A DNA stretch of 64,000 nt from Ascarosepion bandense (GCA_037127315.1 JBBBDQ010001027.1:3492501-3556500); one strand, 5' to 3'; positions 1 through 11,301 are shown, counted from the first letter of the stretch. The notes: a model not told the origin generated them from the sequence alone. Translations and numbers: made by a program.

Positions 1-117
1 TTTCTGCTAGTAAGGTAAAAAATACATTCTTTTTTTAATTTTTGGCGCAACCGAAGTGGCAAGCGGGCGTGGGTGGTAGCCAACTAACTAGCCCGTATGT
101 GACCTGTGGACTGGGAA

Positions 118-157
<40 letters not shown>

Positions 158-544
158 GTCCACCAGCCGCAGAGGAAAACGTCATTTTGATATCAGCTTC
201 ATTATTCAATCGGTTCAAAATCTTGTTTTAAAAAATTGAAAATTTAAATATAAATCAACAGTCATAATTCTAGTTTATCTATATAAGATTATGATGTGTG
301 TGTGTGTGGTTATAGTAATAGTAGTAGTAGACATTACGTTTGATGGTTATTTGCATGTTGATATGGAAACACTCTTACGTAATTAGAGTTAATTTTGATA
401 AGCATACACTCGATTCTTTAAGAACTAATTTAAAAAAGGATGGTCATGCAATGCAATGTTTTTAGCGTGTGTTTTAGATTTGGTAATGCTGTTATTAGTA
501 GATCGTCAGATTACATTTTTATAAAGAAATATGTTCTTTTTAAT
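1..544. other. Unassigned AT-rich sequence with one GAAA run
   Basis: A (GAAA)n microsatellite runs from about 115 to 157, and short GT and TAG runs sit near 295-330. The 65-codon open frame over the GAAA run reads as lysine-glutamate-arginine low complexity and is not a credible gene. I see nothing else here that I can name. Confidence 0.6.
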
Positions 545-3290
545 TAGGGTGGTATTAGTAAAATCAAAATTATACCCGGGTTTGTTGCTTGTCAAAACGT
601 AAATCTCTTTGTCGTTTGTAGATATGATCTTTCAGTTCTAGCATTCAAAATATTTTCTTTGTGAAAAATTATATTTTTAATTAGGACAGCGTTAAAAAAA
701 ATAAAAATTATTGCCATTTATGTTTCTTGTCAAAACGTAATTCTCTTTGTTGCTTGTAGACAAGATATTTCAATCGGAGACCATTAATATACATTCTTTG
801 TAAAGAATTATTTTTTTAATTAGGATAGCAGAAGTAAAATAAAAATTATGACCAGTTTTGTTCATTGTCAAAACGTAAATCTCTTTGTTGCTTGTAGACA
901 TGATATTTCAATCGGAGACCATTAATATACATTCTTTGTAAAGAATTATTTTTTTAATGATGATGGCATTAGTAAAATAAAAATTATTGCCAGTTTTGTT
1001 CATTGTCAAAACGTAAATGACTTTTATGCTTGTAGATATAAACTTTTAATTGTAGGCTATCAAATTACTTTCTTTGTAAATAATTCAGTTCTATTTTAAT
1101 TAGACAGACATTAATAAAATCAATTTATTCCAAGTTTTGTTGGTTGCCAAATTATAAATCTATTTTATGCTTGTAAATATTAGCTTTTAATTGTAGGCTA
1201 TCAAATTACTTTCTTTGTAAATAATTCAGTTCTTTTCTAATTAGAAAGGCATTAATAAAATCAATTTATTCCAAGTTTTGTTGGTTGCCAAATTGTAAAT
1301 CTATTTTATGCTTGTAAATATTAGCTTTTAATTGTAGGCTATCAAATTACTTTCTTTGTAAATAATTCAGTTCTTTTCTAATTAGAAAGGCATTAATAAA
1401 ATCAATTTATTCCAAGTTTTGTTGGTTGCCAAATTGTAAATCTATTTTATGCTTGTAAATATTAGCTTTTAATTGTAGGCTATCAAATTACTTTCTTTGT
1501 AAATAATTCAGTTCTTTTCTAATTAGAAAGGCATTAATAAAATCAATTTATTCCAAGTTTTGTTGGTTGCCAAATTGTAAATCTATTTTATGCTTGTAAA
1601 TATAAGCTTTTAATTGTAGGCTATCAAATTACTTTCTTTGTAAATAATTCAGTTCTTTTCTAATTAGAAAGGCATTAATAAAATCAATTTATTCCAAGTT
1701 TTGTTGGTTGCCAAATTGTAAATCTATTTTATGCTTGTAAATATTAGCTTTTAATTGTAGGCTATCAAATTACTTTCTTTGTAAATAATTCAGTTCTTTT
1801 CTAATTAGAAAGGCATTAATAAAATCAATTTATTCCAAGTTTTGTTGGTTGCCAAATTGTAAATCTATTTTATGCTTGTAAATATTAGCTTTTAATTGTA
1901 GGCTATCAAATTACTTTCTTTGTAAATAATTCAGTTCTTTTCTAATTAGAAAGGCATTAATAAAATCAATTTATTCCAAGTTTTGTTGGTTGCCAAATTG
2001 TAAATCTATTTTATGCTTGTAAATATTAGCTTTTAATTGTAGGCTATCAAATTACTTTCTTTGTAAATAATTCAGTTCTTTTCTAATTAGAAAGGCATTA
2101 ATAAAATCAATTTATTCCAAGTTTTGTTGGTTGCCAAATTGTAAATCTATTTTATGCTTGTAAATATTAGCTTTTAATTGTAGGCTATCAAATTACTTTC
2201 TCTGTAAATAATTAAGTCCTTTTTTAATTAGACAAGCATTAATAAAATCAAATTATACCAAGTTTTGTTCGTTGTCAAAATGTAAACCTCTTTCATGCGT
2301 GTAAATATATGCTTTTAATTCTAGGCATTTAAAATATTTTCTTTGTAAATAAATGTTCTTTTTTTTTAGGACGGCGATAAAAATAAAAATTATAGCCAGT
2401 TTTGTTCCTTGTCAAAACGTAAATCACTTTATGCTTGTCGATGTGAGCTTTTAATTCTAGGCATTTAAAATACTTTCTTTGTAAATAACTAAGTCCTTTT
2501 TTTAATTAGATTGGCATTAATAAAATCAAATTATACCCAGTTTTGTTCGTTGTCAAAACGTAAATATCTTTTATGCTTGTCGATATGAGCTTTTAATTCT
2601 AGGAATTTAAAATACTTTCTTTGTAAATAATTATGACCATTTTTAAATTAGATTGGCATTAATAAAATCAAATTATACCCAGTTTTGTTCGTTGTCAAAA
2701 CGTAAATGTATTTTATGCTGGTCGATATGAGCTTTTAATTCTAGGCATTTAAAATACTTTCTTTGTAAATAATTAAGTCCTTTTTTAATTAGATTGGCAT
2801 TAATTAAATCAAATTATACCCAGTTTTGTTCGTTGTCAAAACGTAAATGACTTTTATGCTGATCGATATGAGCTTTTAATTCTAGGCATTTAAAATACTT
2901 TCTTTGTAAATAAGTAAGTCCTTTTTTAATTAGATTGGCATTAATTAAATCAAATTATACCCAGTTTTGTTCGTTGTTAAAACGGAAATCTCTTTGTTAC
3001 TTGTAGATAGGATCTTTAAATCGGAGACCCACAAATTACTTTCTTTGCAAATAATTGTACTTTTATTTAAGATGGCATTAGTAAAATCAACATTATGGCC
3101 TGTTTTGTTCCTTGTTAAAAGGTAAATCACTTTTAAACTTGTAGATATAAGCTTTTAATTATAGTTTTAATTTGATGCTTGTAGATAAGACCTTTTAAAC
3201 GTAGACCCTCAAAGTACTTTCTTTATAAAGAATTACGTTCAATTTTAATTAGGGCAGCATTAATAAAATAAAATCAATGTTATAATTATT
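545..3290. repeat. AT-rich tandem satellite, period 137-141 bp, about 20 units
   Basis: The unit contains an interrupted TTAATTAG box, a run ending ATTAATAAAATCA, the phrase GTTTTGTT(C/G)(G/C)TTG, then TAAAT...TATGCTTGTA and AGCTTTTAATT. In the core, the word TCAATTTATT recurs at 1120, 1261, 1402, 1543, 1684, 1825, 1966 and 2107, exactly 141 bp apart, and these units are nearly identical. Units on both flanks are diverged, have slightly different lengths (about 138 bp near 590-1005) and carry GTCAAAACGTAAAT instead of GCCAAATTGTAAAT. This pattern, a homogenised centre with older edges, is what unequal exchange produces. No frame stays open across units, so it is non-coding. Confidence 0.92.
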
Positions 3291-3589
3291 TTTGTTTCTG
3301 TGTAATAAGAAAAAGTTTAAATGTTTGTCTAAACGTATATCCCTTTTATGTTTGTTCCACTATTGTCCCATTTTGTACAATTTTTCAATTTCAGTGGCTC
3401 TCCCTTCAAAAAGCTCACCTCACTGCAAAAACTATGCCTGTCTTGTAGTTTATTGAATTCCTCGTTCCAAACCCCGTGTGAACTAACGGACAAATCACTC
3501 TCAACAAAACAATTACTACATTTTAAAACATTGTCAATAAATCTTGCTTCAAAAATTTGTTTCTGTTGCTTCAAGTTTTTTCTTCATCA

Positions 3590-4740
3590 GTGAGATTGTC
3601 TAGAATTCACTTCAATATAGGTGGACTGGTATTACGTAACAGTTCAGTACTCTTATTTTTTTGTTACAGTTGCTTCAAGTCTCTTCTTCACCTATTAGGA
3701 GATTGTCCAGCATTTACTGCCATATAGGAGGACTGATATTACGTAACATTTCAGTACACTTTTCTTTGTTTCTATTGCTTCAAGTCTCTTCTTAATGTGA
3801 GGAGATTGTCTATCATTCACTGCCATATAGGAGGACTGATATTACGTAACAGTTCAGTAATCTTTTCTTTGTTTTTGTTGCTTCAAGTCTCTTCTTCATC
3901 TGTGAGGAGATTTCCAGCATTCACTGCCATATAGGAGGACTGATATTACGTAACAGTTCAGTAGTCTTTTCTTTGTTTCTGTTGCTTCAAGTCTCTTCTT
4001 CATCTGTGTGGAGATTGTCCAGCATTCACTGCCATATAGGAGGACTGATATTACGTAACAGTTCAGTACACTTTTCTTTGTTTCTGTTGCTTCAAGTCTC
4101 TTCTTCATCTGTGTGGAGATTGTCCAGCATTCACTGCCATATAGGAGGACTGATATTACGTAACAGTTCAGTACACTTTTCTTTGTTTCTGTTGCTTCAA
4201 GTCTCTTCTTCATCTGTGTGGAGATTGTCCAGCATGCACTGCCATATAGGAGGACTGATATTACGTAACAGTTCAGTAGTCTTTTCTTTGTTTCTGTTGC
4301 TTCAAGTCTCTTCTTCATCTGTGTGGAGATTGTCCAGCATTCACTGCCATATAGGAGGACTGATATTACGTAACAGTTCAGTACTCTTTTCTTTGTTTCT
4401 GTTGCTTCAAGTCTCTTCTTCATCTGTGAGGAGATTGTCCAGCATTCACTGCCATATAGAAGGACTGATATTACGTAACAGTTCAGTAATCTTTTCTTTG
4501 TTTCTGTTGCTTCAAGTCTCTTTTTCATCTGTGAGGAGATTGTCCAGCATTTACTGCCATATAGGAGGACTGATATTACGTAACAGTTCAGTACACTTTT
4601 CTTTGTTTCTGTTGTTTCAAGTCTCTTCTTCATCTGTGAGTAGATTGTCCAGCATTCACTGCTATATAGAAGGACTGATATTACGTAACAGTTCAGTAGT
4701 CTTTTTTTTTGTTTCTGTTGCTTCAAGTCTCTTTTTTCTT
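3590..4740 (-). repeat. 105-bp tandem array derived from a LINE reverse-transcriptase C-terminal segment
   Basis: About eleven head-to-tail units. The word TGCCATATAG recurs at 3925, 4030, 4135, 4240, 4345, 4450 and 4555 with an exact 105-bp step; 3718 and 3821 are older units. Read on the minus strand, each unit encodes about 35 residues including LLNCYVISVLLYGSECWTIS and QMKKRLEATE. The same peptide occurs once in the LINE fragment at 21.56-22.14 kb (CYVLSVLQYGSECW), so the source is a known type of LINE pol, just downstream of the RT core. Because 105 is a multiple of 3, open frames of 276 codons (minus) and 271 codons (plus) run through eight units; these are probably by-products. Unit joints fall between LEATE and ETKKR, which look alike and may have mediated the duplication. 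Confidence 0.9.
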
Positions 4741-5027
4741 TGTTTAATATTTACGACTCGTTACAGAAGACCAGAAATTGATGAGTGAATCACGATCGCT
4801 TACGTGCTGAAGGAATATGATATGTAGAAAAAGAAAAGTGATAAAGCTCAAACTAAGCTCTGATTGTTTATTTTTTCACCTGACACACAATAAATTGTTT
4901 ACTTCGGTTGTTTCCTTAAAGTGCATTGTTTCCTTTGTCATTGCTGTCGGGACGCTGAAAACACTGAACAGACGTTTGTGGGTGATAGTTTTTATTTTGT
5001 TTTTTTGTTTTTTGTTTTTTTCTTATA

Positions 5028-5160
5028 ATCACATCACCCCAAGCAAGGCATTTTACTGCCACTGTTTTGCAGGGGGTTGCATAGGAGGAAAGTTAAGAGA
5101 AAGAGTGACAGGTTATAGAGGGTGTCAGGAAGTGGGTAAGAGAAAGATTAATGTGGCCAT
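5028..5160 (-). mobile_element. LINE 3' end (CR1/Jockey-like family, fragment)
   Basis: On the minus strand this ends with the 3' signature of the commonest LINE family here: CCTATGCAACCCCCTGC, CAGTGGCAGTAAAATGCC, TTGCTTGGGG, then an A/T-rich tail. Upstream are the pyrimidine phrases CTATAACCTGTCACTCTTTCTC. It is a 3' UTR fragment only. A second copy of the same end begins at 5353, with a short palindrome between them, the same dimer layout as at 22.9-23.4 kb. Confidence 0.75.
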
Positions 5161-5164
5161 AAAT

Positions 5165-5213
5165 GAGGGATCAATTTATATAGTGATTGTAATATAAAAT
5201 TGATCCCCCACTT
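5165..5213. repeat. Short GGGGGATCA-type palindrome at a LINE-end junction
   Basis: Arms GAGGGATCAATTT and AAATTGATCCCCCAC flank a short AT-rich loop. Five more copies lie at 21006, 23208, 27752, 28043 and 56766. This one lies between two copies of the same LINE 3' end. Confidence 0.75.
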
Positions 5214-5352
5214 TATATTTACATAACTTCTTGTTTGTTGATAAGCCGTAGAAAATGAATCAATCAATCGATGAATACTGATTAGTTTCACATGCATGTC
5301 TTTTAGATTTAATTACATTCTCTGGAATATAAATGTATAGAAATTTCTTTTT

Positions 5353-6450
5353 CATAATTATATCGCCCCAAGCAAGGCATTTTACTGCCACTGTTGTACA
5401 GGGGGTTACATAGGAGGAATGTTATGAGAAATAGTGACAGGTTATAGGAGGTGTCAGGAAGTGGGTAAGACAAGGATGAGAATACTGATGAGAGTGGAGT
5501 GGACGGAGAAAGGAACATGAAAAGGAGGATATAGATTAGTGACATAGAAAACGACTACTGACTTTACATTTAAATTCTTGGAGATTGTAGCTGTCGGGAA
5601 AGCAAGTAAACCGAAGGGATTTGCACAGGCAGGAGTGCGAGAAAAGAATCTGTTAGAGTAGAATTTGCGTTTACAATTTATTGGTTGCACAGTCAAAGGG
5701 TGGGATCTAGTTGCTAATCTTGTGGCTAGAGTAAATTTATAGATAGGGGACACCAATGAGCTAAGTTCATCGGAGCAGAAGCCGTGAAAGTATTTGTAGA
5801 AGAGACACAGGGAAGCCACATTGCGCTGGTGAGAAAGTGACTGTATCTGAGATGCCAAGTCGGAATCTGTCACATTACAGATTCTCCGTTGGATTTTGTC
5901 AAGGGCACCTAGGTGGATAACAGGAGCACTCGACCAGATCTGACAGCAGTATTCAATGCACGGGTGGATGGTAGATTTAGAGATGTGCAGGATTGTTTCA
6001 GGCAGAAAAACCTTCCTTGCCCTACACAAAGAACAGAATTTCTTAGCAGCGGATCTAGCTACGGATCCTATATAGCCATTCCACTTGAGGTCTGTTGTGA
6101 GAGTTAAGCCGAGGGGCGCAGTGTTTTGCTTTCAGGGAGACTAGCCTGATCCATGCTAATGAGGGGTAGGAGCGATTGTCTGTGATGGTTAATAGATAGC
6201 AGCTTCGTTTTAGAAGCATTAAAATTCACGAGCCATTTCTTAACCCAGTCCACCACGGATCGGAGGTCCTTTTCAAGCTCGGCAGCGAGGTTTGCTTTGT
6301 CAGCCTCAGCAGATTTTTGATCGATGCGAGAGTAAACTGTAGTGTATATGCTTACTTCGGATCTTATTACTTCTGGGAGATCGTCAATGTAGATATGGAA
6401 CATAAATAATAGTAAATAAATACTGTTCAGACTTCTCAGTTGCTCGGGAG
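5353..6450 (-). pseudogene. CR1/Jockey-like LINE, C-terminal RT region and 3' UTR, broken
   Basis: Two minus-strand frames carry LINE pol pieces. 6104-6514 contains an RT segment (HIYIDDLPEVI, then VDWVKKWLVNFNASKTKLLSI). 5454-6029 continues with KSTIHPCIEYCCQIWS, LDKIQRRICNV, LFYKYFHGFCSDEL and TRLATRSHP, the usual C-terminal part of this family. The catalytic YADD box is missing: where the copy at 50.2 kb reads MYADDTTVYS, this one reads IYTTVYS, so at least the ADD residues are deleted. Frame breaks near 6030-6110 confirm a dead copy. The 3' end near 5353 carries the standard CCCCAAGCAAGG signature (reverse complement). Confidence 0.85.
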
Positions 6451-6487
6451 AAGATGCACAGGAAAGGAAGAGTAAGACGAGTTTTAT

Positions 6488-7319
6488 GTAACCACTAGCA
6501 GTATAGTCCGGCATTGCCAGGATGTAATGAAAGCTTTAAAACTAATCCATGGTCCTGGAGCTCAGACTCTTTGGACGTTGGCACGAAAAACGTAGGTTGT
6601 TGAAACGTTGATCTCGAAGCCGTAAAACTTACTAAAATCAATGGATGTAAGTCAAATTTTGATTTCCGGTATCGATGTCAAATAAGTTTTCTGTCGCAAA
6701 CTGAATTTTGAAGGCTAAATAAGTTCTCTGAGTAAATGGTATCATGGCTGAGACTATGAACTACAATTATACTTACTTCGAGCAAAACCATAATGGCTGA
6801 AAACCTGATTTTGTTCAGACCCGATAGGATATCGGGGTATCGATTTCCAATATAGGAGTCAAATAAGTCATCCAAGGATAAACTAACCTAAGTCAATGAA
6901 AACTTATCATATCCATCAGGATAATATTGGAGAAAATGAGCCATATTGATGACTGAATATCGGTTTTTGATCAGATTCGATAGAATTTCGGTGGTATCGA
7001 TTTCGGATATCGGTGAAAATGAGTCGTCTGAGAAGGTCTACTAATGTTTAAGACTAAAAACGATAATTTTACCAAGTTAGAGCAAATTCTGCAGCAAGAA
7101 CCGCGATAAAAAGGGTGAAATCCTGATCTTGATCAGACCTGATCGGATATCGGGGTATCAATTTCCGATATCGGTGGAAAATCGGAAAAAATAAGAAGCC
7201 CATGACCTGACCGGAAGCCTAAAAAATATTTGTGTGAAGTTTGGTGAGAATCGGATAAAAATTGTGGATTTGTATAAAGGACAGACAGACAGACAGATAG
7301 ATACACAAACATCTCGCCT

Positions 7320-7330
<11 letters not shown>
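6488..7330 (-). mobile_element. Helitron-like non-autonomous element
   Basis: The 3' end on the minus strand reads ...ATGCCGGACTATACTGCTAGT. It matches the better-preserved ends at 29588 and 34346, which have a CCCG...CGGG hairpin followed by CTAG, the CTRR-type terminus of Helitrons. The other end (about 7290-7330) is AAAAGGCGAGATGTTTGTG, shared with 29.2 and 33.2 kb. The interior has repeated ATCGGGGTATCGAT phrases and no coding capacity. Its hairpin is eroded. It abuts the LINE fragment that ends near 6450. Confidence 0.6.

Positions 7331-7379
<49 letters not shown>
7329..7379. repeat. (TA)n microsatellite
   Basis: About 50 bp of uninterrupted TA next to the 5' terminus of the Helitron-like element. 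TA runs border several other elements in this window. Confidence 0.95.
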
Positions 7380-7381
<2 letters not shown>

Positions 7382-7504
7382 CTTCCTTTGTAGACTATCT
7401 GATACAAAAAGTACTGTTAGCTGATGTTTCTCTTATCGATCACGCATTCATTTCTGGTGAATTTCATGCACAGTAATATAATTCACTTTAGTGTGAAGTA
7501 ATGA

Positions 7505-8036
7505 AGTGTTAGTGTCTAACAAAAGACGGAAAGTGCGACGCACAGATCCGAAGGCGAATTGGCATGGCAAATGACGCGTTCTAGAAGCTGAGTAAAGTAT
7601 TAAGACACAGGAAACTTTCACTAGAAACAAAGAAGAGAGTACTAAAATGCTATGAATGAAAAACTTGAAGCAGCTGAAATGTGGTTGTACAGAAAGATGC
7701 TGCGGATATCATGGACTGAGCATGTGGGGTTTTGTAAAGGATGGAAACGAAAAGGAAATTAATATTGAGCATCAGGAAGAGACAACTAAAGTTTCTGGGA
7801 CATGCAATGAGGAAGGAGGGCTTGGAGAAACTGATACTAACAGGCCAGATAGAGGGAAAAAGAGACAGGGAAAAGCAGCGAATAACATATTTGAAGGGCC
7901 TGATCAGGTGGATGACAGAATGGGGGTTGCGTAGTCTTACAGGAGAAAGCGTGCTAAGAACACCCAGAGATAGGGAGACGTGGAGAGCCATGATTGTCTA
8001 CGTTCTGAAAGGACAAGGCACATAGAAGAAGAATGA
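7505..8036 (+). pseudogene. LINE endonuclease-RT C-terminal fragment (RTE-like), broken
   Basis: The plus strand reads RRRIGMANDAF and ETKKRVLKCY near 7545-7655, then after a gap EKLEAAEMWLYRKMLRIS, TKRKLILSIRKRQLKFLGH, MRKEGLEKLILTGQIEGKRDR and MIVYVLKGQGT. This is the C-terminal end common to a LINE lineage usually annotated as endonuclease-reverse transcriptase. The segment VISVLLYGSECWTISSQM is absent at about 7655; that is the very segment amplified in the 3.6-4.7 kb array. Frameshifts split the rest between two frames (7656-7934 and 7741-8025). The clade name is from general resemblance only. Confidence 0.8.
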
Positions 8037-8199
8037 GGTGTTGTTCGTTGAAACTGTTTTTACGTAGTCAAAATCAGGCTGAACTTTAAAAAAGAAGTCA
8101 TTGGATTGTTATAGAAGTGTTGGAATCAGTGTATCACACTAGGAGAAGACTATGTTGATAACTGAAGTCGAATTTTGCTTAAAAATTGTTGTTTTATTA

Positions 8200-8480
8200 G
8201 TTAGGCTTGGAATTTATTGAGTGGTGTTTTACAATGAAAATATTTATAGAAATTGCTCAAGAAAGCTACTTTATGGTAGGAGGAAAGTGGCTGAAACCAA
8301 GATGCCTGGTCAGGACCAATAACATTGCAGATTATGTTTTGTATTTTATCAAGAATCTCTAGTTTCATAGCAGAAGCATATGGCCGGATGTGACTGCAAT
8401 ATTCGTCACATGGATAAATAGTAGAATTAAGTATAAGATAGATTGTGGCGAAAAAAACTGCCGAAATAGGCGCCAATTTA
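8200..8480 (-). pseudogene. CR1/Jockey-like LINE fragment, minus strand
   Basis: The minus frame contains LNSTIYPCDEYCSHI, LEILDKIQNIICNVIG and SNFYKYFH, recognisable but diverged from the family's KSTIRPCIEYCCHIWS, LDKIQRRICNVI and LFYKYFHG. It is head-to-head with plus-strand 3' pieces of a related LINE starting at about 8505, so the site is rearranged. Confidence 0.75.
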
Positions 8481-8504
8481 TCATCATCTTACGGTTGAAA
8501 TGGA

Positions 8505-9235
8505 TAAATGCTTGTAAACGTAAGTTCTATGCTACTAGTTTTCTCTCGCACTTCTCGCTTGTGGAACTCCCTTCCAACTTCTTGCTTTTTCGTCAACTTT
8601 GTTCTTCAAAAATTTAAATGCAATGTAAATCGTTATCTACTGTCTTTTAAATTCCTGTTCTTTCATTGTTCTCTGTCCTTAATTACATTTGCTTCTTCTC
8701 ATATTATTATAAGTCCTATGCTAACAGTTTCTTCTCTCGCTTGTGGAACTCTCTTCCGGCTTCTTGCTTTCTACTCAACTTTGATCTTGAAAAATTTAAA
8801 TGCAATATAAATCGTTAGCTACTGTCTTTTAAATTCCTGTTCTTTTATTGTTCTCTCTCCTAAATTATGTTTTCTTCTTCTCATATTATTATAAGTCCTA
8901 TGCTAACAGTTTCTTCTCTCGCTTGTGGAACTCTCTTCCGGCTTCTTGCTTTCTACTCAACTTTGATCTTGAAAAATTTAAATGCAATAAAAAATCGTTA
9001 GCTACTGTCTTTTAAATTCCTCTTCTTTTATTGTTCTCTCTCATTAATAGTTGTTTTTTTCTTCTGTTATTACTATAAGTCCTATGCTAACAGTTTCTTC
9101 TCTCGCTTGTGGAACTCTTTTCTGGCTCTTTGCTTTCCACTCAACTTTGATCTTCAAAAATTTAAATGCAATGTCAATCGTTATCTTTTATTGTTCTCTC
9201 TCCTTAATTATGTATTCTTGTTCTCATATTCTTTC
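8505..9235 (+). repeat. Tandem array (4 units, 182-189 bp) made from a LINE 3' coding end
   Basis: TAAGT(T/C)CTATGCTA recurs at 8521, 8710, 8892 and 9076. Each unit encodes a piece like SRLWNSLPTSCF...LQKFKCNVNRYLL, the last coding residues of the CR1/Jockey-like LINE, followed by a pyrimidine-rich tail with TTGTTCTCTCTCC. This is a second, independent case in the window where the C-terminal end of a LINE has become a tandem repeat. Frames do not stay open through the array. Confidence 0.85.
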
Positions 9236-9239
9236 AAAC

Positions 9240-9652
9240 TCAGTAAACTTTATCGTCTTAGTAACTATATTGCCTTACATGGGGCAACACTGTTAATATA
9301 TTTACTTAGCCGAATCAAAATTATTTTCGTATTTCAAGCTTTAATTAATAGTTCAAGCAGATTATATATGAAAAGCGTTTATTCAACAAAGTATATTTCA
9401 CCATATTGTATTGTCCTTTGCCATTGTTGTGCCAGAATCTCAATTCCACGCTTATACTACTGAGCTGGTTTCAAAGCAACAAAATCCCGGCCTCCGTTTC
9501 ATTCTGACTTGTTTTCTTGTTCATCGTTTTTTAGTGTTCATTCCATTTAATAATGTTTTCCTTCTCTCCTGTTCTCTATTACATCTGTGCGTCTTAGTGG
9601 CTTTATTGTATTCTACGGGGTGAATTAAAAAAAGTGGGTATCTATCTATCTA

Positions 9653-9653
<1 letters not shown>
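9240..9653. other. Unassigned sequence
   Basis: No recognisable gene or repeat. Open frames at 9107-9463 and 9411-9623 are leucine/serine-rich AT-driven frames without a domain. A pyrimidine-rich stretch near 9540-9600 resembles the LINE 3' UTR style but lacks its signature words. Confidence 0.4.
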
Positions 9654-9706
<53 letters not shown>

Positions 9707-9856
9707 AAAAAATCCTTTCGAAAATTAATGTTTTCTACAAGCAGTAGTTTCTGTATAATATCTTTAATGATCAAAGAGGAACAGGCGTTGCAACCGACGT
9801 TAAAAAAAAATAAAAAACATTGAAAAATTACTGTTTTCTACAAGCAGTAGTTTATG

Positions 9857-9903
<47 letters not shown>
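9644..9903. repeat. (TA)n microsatellites flanking a 48-bp direct duplication
   Basis: TATC and TA runs at about 9644-9700 and TA at 9859-9902. Between them TGTTTTCTACAAGCAGTAG followed by TTTNTGTATAATAT occurs at 9730 and again at 9832, a small direct duplication each time running into TA sequence. Confidence 0.8.
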
Positions 9904-9904
<1 letters not shown>

Positions 9905-10130
9905 CCGCGAGGTTGTAAAAAACACCAGCTTGGGAAACTGGCGCGGGATATCCTTCTCTTAATGAGGGTGAATGGGCCTCTCTTAAGCCGTGGTAGGCAA
10001 CCCATCTAGTAATGGTGTCACGATAAAAACACCCTTGGTAGCTCTAGCAAAGCATCAAGTATTCAGCTACTGACAAGATTTTGAATCTCGACCGAGGCCG
10101 CAAAATGATGATGATGATGATGATGATTTC
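9904..10130 (+). repeat. SINE-like dispersed repeat with (ATG)n tail
   Basis: Contains GGCAACCCATCTAGT, GTCACGATAAAAACACCC, TTGGTAGC and GCATCAAGTATTCA, all of which recur near 61193-61275. It ends in CTCGACCGAGGCCG and then (ATG)n at about 10107-10128. The second copy has GAGTTCGATCTCGGCC, close to a pol III B box, so this is probably a different SINE family from the tRNA-SINE described below. It starts directly at a TA run. Confidence 0.55.
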
Positions 10131-10833
10131 TGTGTATAAAAATGAATGCAATAATGTTTCTTATAACAAATCGATTGAATACAAATAATAAGAAAGTGTT
10201 TGTAAACATAATTTCTATATCAAAAGAGAGGTCCCATCGCTAAAGCAAATGAAACTCACAGAGAATTTTTTGACAGTAAATCAATCAACTTTCACAGCCG
10301 GAGGCGATTAAGACAAGGTTCATTGATGCAAGGCTCGCATCTTAAAAGGGCATCGACTTTTTGCCCACTTTAAATATATATGTTATTTCATCGTGTTTGT
10401 GTGTGTGTAAAAGTGAACGTTCGCGCTTTAGTAATGGCGACAATGTTTACGATACAGTGCCGTACTATTACGAGCTTTTCACAGAGTTATACACTTACAA
10501 ACGAGAAAAAAAAGAGAGATCATTGACTCCCATCAACCTCTTATCCGTTTGTCAGCAGCCATTTTCTTTCAATTATTTTTTTTATCATGTCTTTTGTCGT
10601 TTCGTATTTTGACATTTGGACTCTGGGGATCCGAGTGAAGTAACTTCCGACAAGGTCAAACAAAAAACGCTAACGAATCTTATACACTTTTTGTGGGTGT
10701 GTTTTTGTTTGTTTGTTTGTTTGTTTGTTTTTTTTTTTTTCGTACAAAGGCAACGTTTATTTGAAGAGTACAATTTAGAATGAGACTATTGATTTTTTTT
10801 TCAAAATTAGTTCTGGCTGTTTTTCTTAGCAGT

Positions 10834-10836
<3 letters not shown>
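10131..10836. other. Unassigned sequence
   Basis: No gene found. A (GTTT)n run lies near 10708-10735. The 83-codon frame at 10361-10612 has no domain and starts in a GT-rich stretch. Confidence 0.4.
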
Positions 10837-10879
<43 letters not shown>

Positions 10880-11070
10880 CGAATAGAGAGCCGTACAAAA
10901 AAAACGCGTGTTTAAGTAGTCAATAACTTGTCGAGTTTTCTTTACTTTGCTTTTGCTTCAGATGAAGATTATATGACATCTGATATTCAATAGTTCGCTT
11001 TATATTTAGCAGACTATACTCTCGTATAAAATATATATATATATATATATATACATGCGTGTGTGTGTGT

Positions 11071-11123
<53 letters not shown>

Positions 11124-11249
11124 AGTTCAGTTAAGAAGCAATGAAAGTTTCAAAAAGCTCAACAAAGAACTTCTATGGTTTTTAACTAAACACGTAGTAA
11201 TTAAAACCAGCTGGGCAAACATAACTAATACACGGACACACGGACACAA

Positions 11250-11301
<52 letters not shown>

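Noticed and set aside
545..3290. CRISPR array because of evenly spaced repeats
   Set aside because: The whole 141-bp unit repeats, with no unique spacers, and the context is eukaryotic.
3590..4740. CRISPR or minisatellite of unknown origin
   Set aside because: No variable spacers; the unit is recognisably LINE coding sequence.
3973..4788. A 271-codon plus-strand frame with repeated FLLLQVSSSSVWRLSS as a repeat protein gene
   Set aside because: It is the antisense of a LINE-derived 105-bp array whose period is a multiple of three. The minus reading matches a LINE pol, so the plus frame is a by-product.
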